Shown here: piece after piece, positions 24,818 to 33,810 of the stretch
Layout: every line of letters begins with the position of its first letter
How positions within the stretch are numbered: the stretch's first letter is position 1
Assembly: GCF_000517385.1 (NCBI RefSeq)
Contig: NZ_BAUW01000023.1
Span: 1 to 44,754 of the forward strand
Length of the DNA: 44,754 nt
Reading direction: 5' to 3'
DNA from: Mesobacillus boroniphilus JCM 21738
GTDB taxonomy: Bacteria; Bacillota; Bacilli; Bacillales; Cytobacillaceae
Notes under the pieces: generated by a model
Told to the model about the DNA's origin: nothing
Seen by the model: the letters and a program-made list of their open reading frames with translations, nothing else
The model's database searches: none
Program-made: the position numbers and the translations under genes

Positions 24818-25249
24818 ATGGATGCACTGAAATCCGTTTATCACTTTGATAATGACCAGCAATTCCTTAAAATTGAGTTTCTAAATGGCTCAAAACAAAC
24901 TCCTTGGCATGCTTATGTTTTTGATGAAAATTGGAATGACATCATCACTGCAGCTGCTGCCATTTCTCACACAATGGCCGATAATATTGAATATGCTTAT
25001 GAAAACCTGGGAGTTCGCGGGAGAGTTGCTGTATTGGCAGACATCATGCCTGCTGATTCATTGACAGATATTATTGATATATCACTATTCCATCTGCAGG
25101 CATTGCTTTTCGCTTCAGCAATCATCGTGAATGGTGAGTACGATGATTTAGAAAGCTTTGGTTTTTCAAAAGAAAACTCCCAAAGTGGTAATTCCCTGTA
25201 TATTCTTTCCACTGAAGAAGTAGGGAATGATGCCTGCCGCTTTTTATAG
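24818..25249 (+). CDS. Hypothetical protein (143 aa)
   Basis: A soluble acidic protein: MDALKSVYHFDNDQQFLKIE, then NGSKQTPWHAYVFDENWNDI and a helical middle (ITAAAAISHTMADNIEYAYE). GGAGGG lies upstream of the ATG, and a terminator follows. Family not recognised. Confidence 0.6.
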   Translation: MDALKSVYHFDNDQQFLKIEFLNGSKQTPWHAYVFDENWNDIITAAAAISHTMADNIEYAYENLGVRGRVAVLADIMPADSLTDIIDISLFHLQALLFASAIIVNGEYDDLESFGFSKENSQSGNSLYILSTEEVGNDACRFL

Positions 25250-25259
25250 TTTGTGTTAA

Positions 25260-25297
25260 CAAAGCCTTTACCTGATCCAGGTAGGGCTTTTATTTTG
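25260..25297 (+). terminator. Rho-independent terminator
   Basis: AAAGCCTTTACCTG / CAGGTAGGGCTTT followed by TATTTTG. Confidence 0.7.
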
Positions 25298-25440
25298 TTC
25301 TTGTTGAAGAGAAATATTATTTGGGTATCAGCAAGCCTCTCTTTATTTTTCCAAAAAACTCTGATAAAAGTGGTTAACTTCATTCTTGGTTTGGGTAGTG
25401 AGAAAGAGAGCAATTTTTATACAGAAAGGAAGATGAGGTC

Positions 25441-28396
25441 TTGTCTGGCAAAATAAATGTAACAATCAACGGTGCCGAAGTGACGGCTGAAGAAAATCAA
25501 ACAATCCTTCAATACCTTTCAGATAGCTCGGTTGAAGTGCCCAGTGTATGTTATCATCCAAGCCTTGGACCAATCGAGACGTGTGATACTTGTATTGTGG
25601 AAGTAAATGGGGAAATGGTCAGATCCTGTTCGACGTTCTTGAAAAATGGCGATATCATCGACACTGTGGCGCCAGGTGTTAAGAAGGCACAAACTATGGC
25701 GATGGACAAGATCCTATTTAACCATGAATTGTACTGTACAGTCTGTGACTACAATAATGGGATGTGTGAGGTACATAACACAGTAAAAGAAATGAAAATC
25801 AATCACCAGAGCATCCCGTTTGATCAGAAGCCTTATAAAAAAGATGAATCAAATCCTTTTTACAGATATGATCCTGATCAATGCATTTTATGCGGGAGAT
25901 GTGTGGAAGCCTGTCAGGATGTCCAGGTAACCGAGACGCTGAGAATTGACTGGGAACGTGAACGTCCGCGTGTTATTTGGGACAATGATGTACCAATCAA
26001 TGAATCTTCATGTGTTTCTTGTGGTCATTGTTCAACGGTGTGCCCGTGTAACGCGATGATGGAAAAAGGAATGGAAGGTGAAGCTGGCTTTTTGACAGGA
26101 ATCGCAAAAGATACATTAAGGCCGATGATTGATATTACCAAGAATGTCGAGACAGGTTACGGTTCCATCCTGCTATTTCTGATATGGAAGCTGCCATGCG
26201 TGAATCAAGAATCAAGAAGACCAAGACGGTCTGCACATACTGCGGAGTGGGCTGCAGTTTTGATGTGTGGACGAAGGGCCGCGAAATCCTGAAGGTCGAG
26301 CCACAGGTTGAAGCACCTGCCAACGGAATTTCTACATGCATAAAAGGGAAATTTGGATGGGATTTCGTTAACAGCGAAGAGCGTCTGACAAAGCCGCTGA
26401 TTCGTGAAGGTGACAGCTTTAGAGAAACAGAATGGGATGAGGCTTTGAATCTAATCTCCACCAAATTCTCCGAAATCAAGAATGAATATGGTCCAGACGC
26501 CTTAGGATTTATAACATCCTCGAAATGTACGAATGAAGAATCCTATCTAATGCAAAAATTAGCAAGGTCTGTGATTGGCACAAACAATGTCGATAATTGC
26601 TCCCGTTATTGCCAAACACCAGCGACGGTAGGTTTGTTCAGGACAGTTGGACACGGGGGAGATGCGGGATCCATTACGGATATCGCGATGGCTGATTTGG
26701 TCATCATTGTTGGATCGAATACAGCAGAAGCTCACCCGGTACTGGCAACAAGGGTAAAGAGGGCACAGAAGCTGAATGGTCAAAAGCTTATTGTGGCTGA
26801 TTTGCGAGAGCATGAAATGGCTGATCGTGCTGACATGTTCGTAAGGCCAAAAGCAGGCAGCGACCTTGTCTGGATTTCGGCAGTGACAAAGTATATTATC
26901 GACCAGGGTTGGGCTGATGAGAAGTTCCTGAATGATAAAGTAAACGGACTTTCTGAGTATGTGAAGAGTCTTGAAGGGTTCACACTCGAATACGCAGAAA
27001 AAACAACTGGCCTTTCAAAGGAGACGCTTATTCAAATAGCTGCAAGTATCCATGAAGCAAAAAGCGTTTGTGCGTTATGGGCAATGGGGGTTACCCAGCA
27101 CATAGGCGGGAGTGACACCAGTACAGCGATTTCGAATTTATTGCTTATCACTGGTAATTTTGGCCGTCCTGGAACAGGAGCATATCCGCTGCGCGGCCAT
27201 AACAACGTTCAGGGCGCAGGCGACTTTGGCAGCAGCCCGGACTCACTGCCGGGATATCAGAAGGTGAACGATGAAGCGGCGCGCAAGAAGTTTGAACAGG
27301 CATGGGGAACCATGCTGCCTGCTGAACCAGGTATCAATAACCATGACATGGTTGAAGGGATGCATAACGAAACTCTTAGAGCTCTATACATCAAGGGTGA
27401 AGAGATGGGCCTTGTGGATTCCAATATCAATCACGTCCAGGCTGGCTATGAAAAGCTCGACTTCTTTGTAGTACAGGATGTGTTCTTTTCGCGAACCGCA
27501 CAGTTTGCAGACGTTGTTTTGCCGGCAAGCCCAAGCTTCGAAAAAGAGGGCACATTTACAAATACCGAACGCAGGATTCAACGTTTGTACCAGGTATTCG
27601 AGCCAGTTGGTGATTCAAAACCTGATTGGCAGATCCTGATTGAAGTCGCCAACCGCCTTGGTGCAGGCTGGACATATGAACATCCTTCTGAAATCATGGC
27701 TGAAGCGGCAAGCCTAATGCCGATTTACTCGGGCGTGACGTATGAACGCTTGAAGGGTACAAAAGCCTTCAATGGCCGGTACAGCCGGATGGAACTGACA
27801 GTCCTGTCCTGTATTTGGATGGCTTCCCGTTCCCGGATGGTAAAGCACGTCTTTACCCGGTAAAATGGTCGATTCCGATTCAATATGGAGAGGAATATGA
27901 TATCCATGTCAATAATGGACGTTTGCTAGAGCATTTCCATGAAGGGAATCTTACTTATAAGTCAGAAGGTATTACCTCGAAGACACCTGAAACATTCCTT
28001 GAAGTCTCGCCAGAGCTTGCAGAAGAAAGGGGATTGAAGGATGGAACACTCGTCAGGCTGACATCGCCGTATGGCAATTTGAAGGTAAGATGTGTCGTTA
28101 CCGACAGAGTGCAAGGTAAGGAAGTGTATTTGCCTATGAATGACCAGGGCGATGCGGCCATCAATCTCCTGACAAGCAGCTATGGAGACAAAAACACCGA
28201 TACTCCAGCCTATAAGGAGACGAAGGCTAAAATGGAAATCCTCCAATTTGAAGGAGTCAATCCTTTGCCAAGGAATAATTTCCGATACGGCAATCCACAG
28301 CCGCAAATCGGCGTCCAAGTCGAAAAGAAGTGGGCTCGCCAGGATTACAGCTTTCCAGGAGATCTTGTGAAAAAGGAGCGTACCCAGCATGGCTAA
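25441..28396 (+). CDS. Long formate dehydrogenase alpha subunit, Cys type (YrhE/YjgC-like), two frameshifts as sequenced
   Basis: About 985 residues across three frames. The N-terminal NuoG-like module has a [2Fe-2S] motif ([15 protein letters not shown]), a His-Cys3 motif ([15 protein letters not shown]) and two ferredoxin motifs ([22 protein letters not shown]). The catalytic module follows ([13 protein letters not shown]). The active-site position is Cys ([19 protein letters not shown]), where the other FDH has Sec. One C is missing near 26169 ([15 protein letters not shown] is restored) and one A near 27761 ([15 protein letters not shown] is restored). The TTG start follows GGAAGATGAGG. 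The extra FeS clusters point to electron transfer to a partner such as a quinone- or NAD-linked unit. The stop overlaps the DUF1641 gene by 8 bp. Confidence 0.88.
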
Positions 28397-28946
28397 AGCA
28401 ATCACTAAGATCAATCGTATACAGATGACTGAGGAACAAAAACGCAAAAGTGACCTGGAGGAAATCGAGACTGCCTTGCTTGATAACAAGGATGCAATTT
28501 TGCAGTGTATGGACATTCTTAAGCATATGAATCAGGGCGGGGTGCTGACACTTTTAGGCGGATTGTTCAGTGAAGGGGATAAGGTACTGAATGTTCTTGT
28601 CAAAGCAGCAGACAAGCCTGAAGCTACCAATACAATCAAGAACCTGTTGCTGATGGTTGGTGTTCTCGGTACAATCAATGTCCAGCAGCTTGAGCCATTG
28701 CTGTTAAAATTGAATTCTGGTATTGCTAGAGTAGCAGAATATACTGACAGCGAGGATGACGACAAACTTGGATATTTTGATATAGTCCGTTCTTTGAAAA
28801 ATCCGGAAATAAACCGCGCGTTATCGTTGCTCTTTGAGTTCCTTAAAGGGATGGGTGAAGATACAGAGGGGCTTGAACGAACCACTCAGTTACCGGAAAA
28901 TCAGGATATCCACCAAAGCCAGGATGGTACACTGGAGGAAAAGTAG
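28389..28946 (+). CDS. yrhD: DUF1641 family protein (YrhD-like), formate dehydrogenase partner
   Basis: 185 residues, mostly helical. The DUF1641 core has GGVLTLLGGLFSEGDKVLNV and NTIKNLLLMVGVLGTINVQQ near residues 50-100, with LSLLFEFLKGMG later. The start overlaps the FDH stop, so they are translationally coupled. B. subtilis has yrhE-yrhD in the same order. The protein is thought to act as an FDH subunit; the exact role is not settled. Confidence 0.82.
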   Translation: MAKAITKINRIQMTEEQKRKSDLEEIETALLDNKDAILQCMDILKHMNQGGVLTLLGGLFSEGDKVLNVLVKAADKPEATNTIKNLLLMVGVLGTINVQQLEPLLLKLNSGIARVAEYTDSEDDDKLGYFDIVRSLKNPEINRALSLLFEFLKGMGEDTEGLERTTQLPENQDIHQSQDGTLEEK

Positions 28947-28953
28947 TCTAATA

Positions 28954-28990
28954 GGCAGGCAGCAAGCATAAACTTGTTGCCTGCTTATTA
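28954..28990 (+). terminator. Terminator between yrhD-like and fdhD
   Basis: GCAGGCAGCAAG CATAAA CTTGTTGCCTGC followed by TTATTATG; a weak U tract, so read-through into fdhD is possible. Confidence 0.55.
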
Positions 28991-29055
28991 TGTTTGATGA
29001 TTCAGCTTTTTGGATAAAAGTAGATTACTGTAGAGCAAAACGTCAATCAGAGAGG

Positions 29056-29889
29056 ATGGCTGCTTTGAAACCAGTTGAAGTCAAAAGGGAAATCCTTCGT
29101 TTTGGAGATGGCCAGGCCGAAAGATTGGAAGACAGCATCGTAACGGAATATACTGTCACCATTAAAGTGAATGGTCAGGAGTTTGTTACAATGGTCTGCA
29201 CTCCAGAATATATTGAAGAAATGGTAATTGGCTATCTGGCGTCAGAAGGAATTATCCGGAGGTATACAGATATAGAGGATATATGGTTCCAGGAAAAAGA
29301 AGGATTTGTTCATGTAAAAACATCCAGGGTAAATCCTGTGTATAAGAATTTGCAAGGTAAGCGTCACCTGACATCATGCTGCGGAGCAAGCAGGTCGGGA
29401 TTTGTGTTTGCCACAGACGCAATGACCGCAAAAAAACTGCATAAACTGGAGACAGAAATCGAAGTGGAGGATTGTTTCAGGCTTATGGAGGAAATGCAGG
29501 ATTCCGCTGATCTTTTCCAAAATACAGGGGGAGTCCATAATGCCTCCCTTTGCAGTTTGTTCGGCCCGGTTGTGTCGAGGGTGGATATCGGTCGCCATAA
29601 TGCCCTGGATAAGATTTATGGTCATTGCTTAAAGAATGATATCCCGATTCACGATAAGGTAATTGTTTTCAGTGGACGTATTTCTTCAGAAATTTTATTG
29701 AAGGTTGCCAAAATTGGCTGCCCGATTGTATTGTCCAAATCTGCTCCTACTGAACTTGCGCTTAAGCTTGCGGATGAGCTGGGCATTACGACTATCGGCT
29801 TTATCAGACATCGTTCCCTGAATGTTTATACACACCCGGAACGTGTTGCAGAAGCAAAATACAGCGTTCAGGAAAGCCAGGTTGAATAA
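29056..29889 (+). CDS. fdhD: Formate dehydrogenase accessory sulfurtransferase FdhD
   Basis: 277 residues from the ATG at 29056; the in-frame TTG at 29065 has better spacing from GAGAGG and is an equal candidate. Family features: TVTIKVNGQEFVTMVCTPEY near the start, GYLASEGIIR, the Cys pair in HLTSCCGASRSG, TGGVHNASLC near 160, and VDIGRHNALDKIYG. FdhD passes sulfur from a cysteine desulfurase to the Mo-bis-MGD cofactor and is required for FDH activity. It would serve both FDHs of this window. It may be co-transcribed by read-through. Confidence 0.9.
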   Translation: MAALKPVEVKREILRFGDGQAERLEDSIVTEYTVTIKVNGQEFVTMVCTPEYIEEMVIGYLASEGIIRRYTDIEDIWFQEKEGFVHVKTSRVNPVYKNLQGKRHLTSCCGASRSGFVFATDAMTAKKLHKLETEIEVEDCFRLMEEMQDSADLFQNTGGVHNASLCSLFGPVVSRVDIGRHNALDKIYGHCLKNDIPIHDKVIVFSGRISSEILLKVAKIGCPIVLSKSAPTELALKLADELGITTIGFIRHRSLNVYTHPERVAEAKYSVQESQVE

Positions 29890-29905
29890 ACCTGGCTTAT
29901 TTTAG
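29876..29905 (+). terminator. Rho-independent terminator of fdhD
   Basis: GCCAGGTT GAATA AACCTGGC followed by TTATTTT. Confidence 0.8.
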
Positions 29906-30028
29906 AGAATAACGGGAGCAAATTGATAAACTTCCTTTTCCGAGACACCTGGGAAGAGACTCAATAGGCCTTGTATAAGCTGTGTAAAAGTAAGGAAAAA
30001 TGGAGGTGAGAGCTGAAGGAGTGATAGA

Positions 30029-30274
30029 ATGGGTGAAAAGGATTTGGAAGATATGTTCGAATGGGCAGGTTTATCATATGTCTATGAACAACACGGCTAT
30101 AAAATGTGGCTGAGCGGCCTTGAAGATAATATTGATACCGAACTATTGGATCACTTTTCGGACGCTTATTCATTTGAAAGTGCAGAAACGATGTATTATG
30201 ATGAGTTTTTGTTCCATCTAAGAATTTTCAAGAATATCCGCAAAAATAATGAACTGCCTCCCCGCTATTGGTGA
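30029..30274 (+). CDS. Small hypothetical protein (81 aa)
   Basis: Acidic and aromatic-rich: MGEKDLEDMFEWAGLSYVYE, then YKMWLSGLEDNIDTELLDHF and RIFKNIRKNNELPPRYW. GAAGGAGTGATAG precedes the ATG. It ends 37 bp before mug, so they may share a transcript. Family not recognised. Confidence 0.6.
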   Translation: MGEKDLEDMFEWAGLSYVYEQHGYKMWLSGLEDNIDTELLDHFSDAYSFESAETMYYDEFLFHLRIFKNIRKNNELPPRYW

Positions 30275-30311
30275 GTGCATAGATACATAAAAATGGAGAG
30301 GAGTTGGGATT

Positions 30312-30830
30312 GTGGAGCCGATTTCCGATCATCTACGTGAAGATCTTGACGTCATTTTTGTTGGTTTCAATCCGAGCATACGTTCTTCCGAAACAGGTCA
30401 TCATTACGCTAATCCAAACAATAGATTTTGGAAGATTCTTTTTGAAGCAGGCATCACGCCAAGAAAATATGATTCTTCAGAGGATTATCAATTGCTGAAT
30501 TTAGGCTGCGGTATGACGAACATAGTTGCGCGTCCGACTAAAGCAGCGGATGAGATTACGAAAGAGGAATACCAGCAGGGGAAGCTTGAGTTAAGGAAGA
30601 AAATCGAGAAATACAGTCCTAAGATCGTTTGTTTCGTTGGTAAAGGTGTTTACCAGCAATACAGCGGCAAAAAAGATATTCCATGGGGAAAACAGGATGA
30701 ACCTGTCGTGGCTGGTACCGTTGATTTCGTTGCTCCATCCTCAAGCGGGCTCGTGAGGATGAAGATGGATGAAGTAGTGAAGATATATAAAGAACTTCCA
30801 ACTTTGAATGAACGTTTAAAAACCAAGTAA
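30312..30830 (+). CDS. mug: G:T/U mismatch-specific uracil/thymine DNA glycosylase (Mug)
   Basis: 172 residues. VIFVGFNPSIRSSETGHHYA is the catalytic/uracil-pocket motif (Mug GxNPS; the Asn activates water), followed by NPNNRFWKILFEAG and later VAPSSSGLVRM, the intercalating-loop region. The GTG start follows GAGAGGAG. It removes uracil or thymine from G mismatches in base-excision repair. Confidence 0.85.
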   Translation: MEPISDHLREDLDVIFVGFNPSIRSSETGHHYANPNNRFWKILFEAGITPRKYDSSEDYQLLNLGCGMTNIVARPTKAADEITKEEYQQGKLELRKKIEKYSPKIVCFVGKGVYQQYSGKKDIPWGKQDEPVVAGTVDFVAPSSSGLVRMKMDEVVKIYKELPTLNERLKTK

Positions 30831-30866
30831 AAAAGGACTTGATTTGAGGTCCTTTTATCTTTTATT
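30829..30866 (+). terminator. Terminator between convergent mug and GNAT genes
   Basis: AAAAGGAC / GTCCTTTT stem followed by ATCTTTTATT. Confidence 0.65.
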
Positions 30867-31341
30867 AAGGCACATGGGTTTCATTTTGTAAGGACATCGA
30901 TAATCGGATCATATCCCTGCACTGGATGCCATTTTCGAAAATTGGTTCTACATAATTTCTTATAAAAGAATCATGATCTATTCCAGTTATTCTGAAGCCA
31001 ATTTTTTGATATAGAGTCAGTTGGTTAATACTCGAATTTCCTGTACCGATTGAAACCGTATCATAACCTTTTTCGGCTGCAATTTGAATCCCCAATTTAA
31101 GCAGGATGGTGCCTAAACCCTTGCCCTGATGATATTCATCGACTGCCAGGTTCATAATTTCGATGATATGAGTACTAACCGGCACAAGCACGATTACTCC
31201 GATTGTAACTGCGTTTTCTGACTCAATGACATAGCACAACCCTTTACCTAAATATTGTGAAACCAAATCTTTAGAAGGATCTGCCAGGAGGAGCAGGTTC
31301 CACGGCGGCTGTTCGCCGGCTTTTAACATTCTAATGTCCAT
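30865..31341 (-). CDS. GNAT family N-acetyltransferase (YvbK-like)
   Basis: 158 residues. The acetyl-CoA motif A is VDEYHQGKGLGTILLKLGIQ (Q-G-K-G-x-G) near 87-106, and the motif B region is GTGNSSINQLTLYQKIGFR. PPWNLLLLADPSKDLVSQYL and NYVEPIFENGIQCRDMIRL resemble B. subtilis YvbK. It starts inside the end of vanZ (11-bp overlap), so it is the second gene of that operon. Substrate unknown. Confidence 0.82.
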   Translation of the reverse strand: MDIRMLKAGEQPPWNLLLLADPSKDLVSQYLGKGLCYVIESENAVTIGVIVLVPVSTHIIEIMNLAVDEYHQGKGLGTILLKLGIQIAAEKGYDTVSIGTGNSSINQLTLYQKIGFRITGIDHDSFIRNYVEPIFENGIQCRDMIRLSMSLQNETHVP

Positions 31342-31822
31342 GTCTTTTCCCCTTCAATATAACCAGAAAAATAATTTTGATTAGCAGGTAGCCAATTGCA
31401 CCGCCTATTGTGTTAAGAATGATATCATCGATGTCGAAACTGCCAACTCTGGTCGCAAACTGGAGGATCTCCACCGAGGTAGTCGCCAGAAAGACAGTAC
31501 TGATTGTCCACCAGAACCCCATAAACCTTTTAAACAACCAGGGAAGGAAGATTCCTAACGGGAAAAAGGCAAGGATATTGCCAAATAAATTTGACATCCA
31601 GATACTTTGATTGATGTGCGAAGAAGCTTTAATGTAGTCTGTGATTGTTTTAAACGGGATGATGTTATATGGGTTGGCGCCTGCAGAATTGATTTCATGC
31701 GCAGCCTGTCTGTATGGACTGAGAAACAGCAAAATGACGGCAATGATGATGTACATAATGAATAATGCATATGAGATTGCTGAAATCCATTTCTTGTGTT
31801 TGAAATCTATTAGATTTAGCAT
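31331..31822 (-). CDS. VanZ-like family membrane protein
   Basis: 163 residues with four to five membrane helices. The VanZ core is NPYNIIPFKTITDY (about 50-63), SNLFGNILAFFPLGIFLPWL (about 77-96), STVFLATTSVEILQFATRVG and the end of the motif SFDIDDIILNTIGGAIGYLL. AAGGAG precedes the ATG. In enterococci VanZ gives low-level teicoplanin resistance; most Bacillus members have no assigned role. A structured RNA with a terminator lies 130 bp upstream. Confidence 0.85.
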   Translation of the reverse strand: MLNLIDFKHKKWISAISYALFIMYIIIAVILLFLSPYRQAAHEINSAGANPYNIIPFKTITDYIKASSHINQSIWMSNLFGNILAFFPLGIFLPWLFKRFMGFWWTISTVFLATTSVEILQFATRVGSFDIDDIILNTIGGAIGYLLIKIIFLVILKGKRHGH

Positions 31823-31951
31823 AACTTCTCCTTGGGTTTGTTGATATTAATTGACAATGAATCTATCTATTAATCTACTAAAGTATCGATTTAATTAACT
31901 GGTATACAAGATTCTGATTTTCAAAACATCAATTTAACGCCTCAATTTTAA

Positions 31952-32076
31952 ACTAAAATAAAAACCTTACCCCAAGGCAAGGTTTGGTCATATATATTAT
32001 CATCCTGCTAGAGCAGGGCCCCTGCCGTCCGTACAGTGGTTAAGTGTCCCGCAACATGCGAATGTCCGGCAGAGGC
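31952..32076 (-). ncRNA. Unassigned structured RNA with its own promoter and terminator
   Basis: On the minus strand, a 10-bp stem (GCCTCTGCCG at 32076-32067 with CGGCAGGGGC at 32027-32018; one G-U pair) encloses about 39 nt with small inner hairpins (CGCA-tgt-TGCG). It abuts a second hairpin CCTGC-TCTA-GCAGG (32017-32004) and then an intrinsic terminator AACCTTGCC-TTGG-GGTAAGGTT with a U-rich tail (31984-31952). Upstream, TATAAT (32083-32078) and TTTCCA (32106-32101) with 17-nt spacing would start transcription right at the first stem. It is either a small RNA of about 120 nt or a terminating leader of the vanZ-GNAT operon. I do not recognise an Rfam class. Confidence 0.6.
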
Positions 32077-32190
32077 AATTATATTTTAACACAACCATGT
32101 TGGAAAAATACAATTTGAAGGTGGATACTTTTATTTTCATTTCGAATAGTGGTATGATAACAATGATTTTACCACAAGGAGATGATATAC

Positions 32191-32628
32191 ATGGCTAAAA
32201 AAGGATACATACAAATGCAAAATGGTGAAAAAATCGAATTCGAATTATACCCAAATGAAGCTCCTGGTACAGTTGCAAACTTTGAGAAACTTGCAAACGA
32301 AGGCTTCTATAACGGTTTGAATTTCCACCGTGTCATTCCTGGATTTGTCAGTCAGGGGGGATGCCCTTCAGGAACAGGAACTGGCGGTCCGGGTTACACA
32401 ATCAAGTGTGAGACAGAAGGCAATCCGCATAAGCACGTACCGGGTTCACTATCAATGGCACACGCTGGAAAAGACACAGGCGGCAGTCAGTTCTTCATCG
32501 TACATGAATCACAGCCACACTTAAATGGAGTGCACACTGTGTTCGGAAAAGTTACTTCCAACTTGGAAGCAGCTAAAGCGATGAGCAACGGAGATGTAAT
32601 GGAAAAGGTAGTTGTGACTGAAGAATAA
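32191..32628 (+). CDS. ppiB: Peptidyl-prolyl cis-trans isomerase (cyclophilin), PpiB
   Basis: 145 residues from the ATG at 32191 (AAGGAGATGAT upstream). Cyclophilin signatures: [20 protein letters not shown] with the catalytic Arg, [31 protein letters not shown] and [12 protein letters not shown]. It is a cytoplasmic single-domain prolyl isomerase aiding protein folding. Confidence 0.93.
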   Translation: MAKKGYIQMQNGEKIEFELYPNEAPGTVANFEKLANEGFYNGLNFHRVIPGFVSQGGCPSGTGTGGPGYTIKCETEGNPHKHVPGSLSMAHAGKDTGGSQFFIVHESQPHLNGVHTVFGKVTSNLEAAKAMSNGDVMEKVVVTEE

Positions 32629-32636
32629 GAATTCCA

Positions 32637-32663
32637 GAAAAGAGCCTGAGGGCTCTTTTTTGT
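32637..32663 (+). terminator. Rho-independent terminator of ppiB
   Basis: AAAAGAGCC TGA GGGCTCTTTT, then TT. Confidence 0.85.
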
Positions 32664-32717
32664 TGGAAAATTTTAAAATGTTTTCAATGTGGATAACTAT
32701 AATGGGTTTTCTTAATC

Positions 32718-32873
32718 CAGCTCCAGCGCCTAGCCCCTCGAATCGCTTGTCTAGCTGCGGCTCCTAACTCCTCGAGACGCTTCGGTCCTGCCAATGAAGT
32801 CAAAGAACGACTTCAATGTCAGGCCCTCCAGCGCTTGTCGGGGCTGAACGAGGCGCTTGCGCTTTTTGTTCTT
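32718..32873. repeat. Bacillus-type intergenic repeat, copy C
   Basis: Near-identical blocks to copy B at 11970 (CTAGCTGCGGCTCCTAACTC, GAAGTCAAAGAACGACTTC hairpin, CTTGCGCTTTTTGTTCTT end). It lacks copy B's extra module. It occupies the intergenic gap after ppiB; 32874-33045 shows only AT-rich sequence. Confidence 0.75.
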
Positions 32874-33045
32874 GTACGTATTTACTCATTGTACCGAACG
32901 TACGCTCTTGTTAAAATATAAAAGAAATTAACTGTATATATATAATTAAATTTTACAGTTTAATATTGAATAAATTTGACTATAATAGCTAATTTATATA
33001 AAATTAGATTAAATAATCAAATTATAAATGTTGGGTGGAATGGCA

Positions 33046-33789
33046 ATGGTGCCAGTTTCTGTATTCATAATGGATGTAACGAAGTCCTCTTCTGCAGATT
33101 ATGGTGAGGAGCTGAGCAATTATTTAGGTCAGTTTGAGAGATATATTGGAGATTGGTATGGAAAGATCGGTTCAGTTCAGATTAAACACCGTTCTGGGGA
33201 TGAACTTATACTCCTGTCCGAGGGATATTCATCTGCTTTTATCACAGCCTTTTATGTAAGCTCGCTTTGGAAATATGAAAAAAACCTGCCTTATTTCGGG
33301 CTTACCTATGGCAGTCTGGATAAGAAAGTAGCGGATATTGATATTGAAAAGTGGATCCATCCATTAGTGAAGCAGGCTAGAAACGCGAATGACCATTTAA
33401 AAAAGCAGAAGGACAGGGAATCCTTCCATTTTCAACTTAATGATGTTGAGCCCAGTTTGCAGACATTAATAAATAACATGCTCATGCTGCAGCATGTTTT
33501 GAGAATAGAGCAAACTGATGTGCAACGGCTAGTGTGCTCGCTGTATCTTATTTACGGTAAGCAAAATGCTGTGGCTCAGCTTATCGATCGCTCAGCTCCT
33601 ACGGTTTACAGCCATTTTAAGAAAGGGCATTGCGAGCAGATCCTACACAGTTTCCGTAATATCGTCAGTTACTTGGATGCCCGTCAGGCAAAGGAGTTCC
33701 CGGAAATGGGAAATAACTACACGAATTCTCTTGAAGAAAGCATAAGGACAAATATTAAAAGCCAGGTGCAGGATATTTTCAGCTTCTAG
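33046..33789 (+). CDS. SatD-like protein
   Basis: About 247 residues. The start is probably ATG 33046, 6 nt after GGTGGA; ATGs at 33028 and 33040 are less well placed. MVPVSVFIMDVTKSS at the N-terminus and HRSGDELILLSEGYSSAFIT resemble SatD-family proteins. The C-terminus has an HTH-like stretch (QNAVAQLIDRSAPTVYSHFK). It lies 21 bp before a DUF3307 gene, the pairing known from the streptococcal sat acid-tolerance locus. Biochemical role unknown. Confidence 0.6.
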   Translation: MVPVSVFIMDVTKSSSADYGEELSNYLGQFERYIGDWYGKIGSVQIKHRSGDELILLSEGYSSAFITAFYVSSLWKYEKNLPYFGLTYGSLDKKVADIDIEKWIHPLVKQARNANDHLKKQKDRESFHFQLNDVEPSLQTLINNMLMLQHVLRIEQTDVQRLVCSLYLIYGKQNAVAQLIDRSAPTVYSHFKKGHCEQILHSFRNIVSYLDARQAKEFPEMGNNYTNSLEESIRTNIKSQVQDIFSF

Positions 33790-33810
33790 ATTCTGGTGAA
33801 AGGAGCAGGC

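Noticed and set aside
26041..27900. Programmed frameshifting in the long formate dehydrogenase
   Set aside because: No slippery heptamer plus stimulatory structure is evident, and both sites fit the same one-base homopolymer loss seen in unrelated genes.
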